DNA of 5,258 nucleotides from Lysobacterales bacterium (lineage in GTDB: Bacteria; Pseudomonadota; Gammaproteobacteria; Xanthomonadales; SZUA-36). The notes beneath the pieces were generated by a model, which worked only from the letters and a program-made list of their open reading frames with translations, did not search any database and was not told the DNA's origin. A program made the position numbers and the translations under genes. Below, piece after piece: positions 5,072 to 5,258 of this stretch; the first letter of the stretch is position 1, and each line of letters begins with the position of its first letter. Where the stretch lies: NCBI GenBank assembly GCA_013213875.1, contig JABSSV010000318.1:1-5258 (forward strand). The letters are read 5' to 3'.

Positions 5072-5258
5072 GGGGCCACACGGACTGAGGGCTGGACGGA
5101 GCCGAGCTGCTGGACCAGAGCCTGCAACACCTGCGCGCCATCCATGGAAAGTTTCAGAGTGGCCAACTCATCAGCGCGCGTGGTGCCACGATTGACAATC
5201 GCCAAGGGCTTGCCGGATTCCACCGCTTGGCGGCAGAAACGGTAACCGGAATACACCA
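5068..5258 (-). CDS. Sir2-family NAD-dependent protein deacylase (sirtuin, SIRT4-like), C-terminal part
   Basis: The last 62 residues of a longer frame are visible; the start lies beyond the right edge. The fragment opens with VYSGYRF and continues through KPLAIVNRGTTRADELATLKL (shown in part: IVNRGTTRADELA). These are the C-terminal Rossmann-fold signatures of class II sirtuins; human SIRT4 has a very similar VYSGYRF and a following asparagine-glycine-threonine-arginine segment. The IVN asparagine belongs to the conserved NAD-binding pocket. Sirtuins use NAD to remove acyl groups from lysines, releasing nicotinamide and O-acyl-ADP-ribose. The catalytic histidine and zinc site, if present, are outside the window. 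The stop codon overlaps the psuG start (ATGA), so the two are in one operon. The apparent GTG at 5256 is an internal valine, not a start. The family is well supported despite the short fragment; acyl specificity cannot be judged. Confidence 0.85.
   Translation of the reverse strand, partial: VYSGYRFCRQAVESGKPLAIVNRGTTRADELATLKLSMDGAQVLQALVQQLGSVQPSVRVAP

Noticed and set aside
4013..5245. A 410-codon open frame on the plus strand opposite psuG and the sirtuin end.
   Set aside because: It is antisense to psuG, which matches its family over its full length. The plus-strand translation is rich in Arg, Gly, Gln and Thr without any recognisable motif, and it arises from the codon bias of GC-rich DNA.
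673..5258. A Sir2-HerA phage defence system formed by the sirtuin and HerA.
   Set aside because: The sirtuin fragment has SIRT4-like protein-deacylase signatures and overlaps psuG, and four genes and an internal promoter separate it from herA. Known Sir2-HerA systems have the two genes adjacent.

Overview
This is a moderately GC-rich bacterial chromosomal segment in which every convincing gene lies on the minus strand, so transcription runs from position 5258 towards 1. Gene packing, the Shine-Dalgarno sequences, the Sec-type signal peptides and the protein families fit a gammaproteobacterium, possibly a marine one. That placement is inference, because no rRNA or other strong taxonomic marker is present. 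There is no tRNA, rRNA, CRISPR array, insertion sequence or phage gene in the window.

Layout in order of transcription: (1) 5258-5068, the C-terminal end of a Sir2-family (SIRT4-like) NAD-dependent deacylase, cut by the window edge. (2) 5071-4106, psuG, pseudouridine-5'-phosphate glycosidase, starting inside the sirtuin stop codon (ATGA overlap). (3) After a 140-bp gap with a good sigma70-like promoter and a GC-rich hairpin, a cassette of three exported or membrane-anchored proteins of unknown function: 255 aa (3965-3198), 62 aa (3142-2954) and 126 aa (2957-2577). The last two overlap by 4 bp (GTGA). (4) After a 206-bp gap, 2370-673, a HerA-type hexameric DNA translocase ATPase with an N-terminal HAS-barrel and a complete set of ATPase motifs. 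(5) A 346-bp gene-free interval (672-327) with a weak hairpin just after herA, an unexplained stretch, a very clear rho-independent terminator (424-393) and a TATAAT element. (6) 326-1, the N-terminal part of a MerR-family regulator of the MlrA/CarH/LitR type, cut by the left edge.

How the genes work together: the sirtuin and psuG are almost certainly co-transcribed and translationally coupled, linking an NAD-consuming deacylase to pseudouridine salvage. The 255/62/126-aa genes look like one envelope-directed unit with its own promoter. HerA has no nuclease (NurA) or effector (Sir2, DUF4297) gene next to it here, so it looks like a stand-alone HerA. The sirtuin about 2.7 kb upstream is of the protein-deacylase type and is separated from it by four other genes. 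The MerR gene is insulated from herA by the terminator and has its own promoter element.

Nothing here is an obvious complete new defence or mobile system. The best leads are the orphan HerA, the uncharacterised envelope cassette (including an internal repeat in the 255-aa protein), the sirtuin-psuG coupling, and the terminator-bounded gap that could encode a small RNA.
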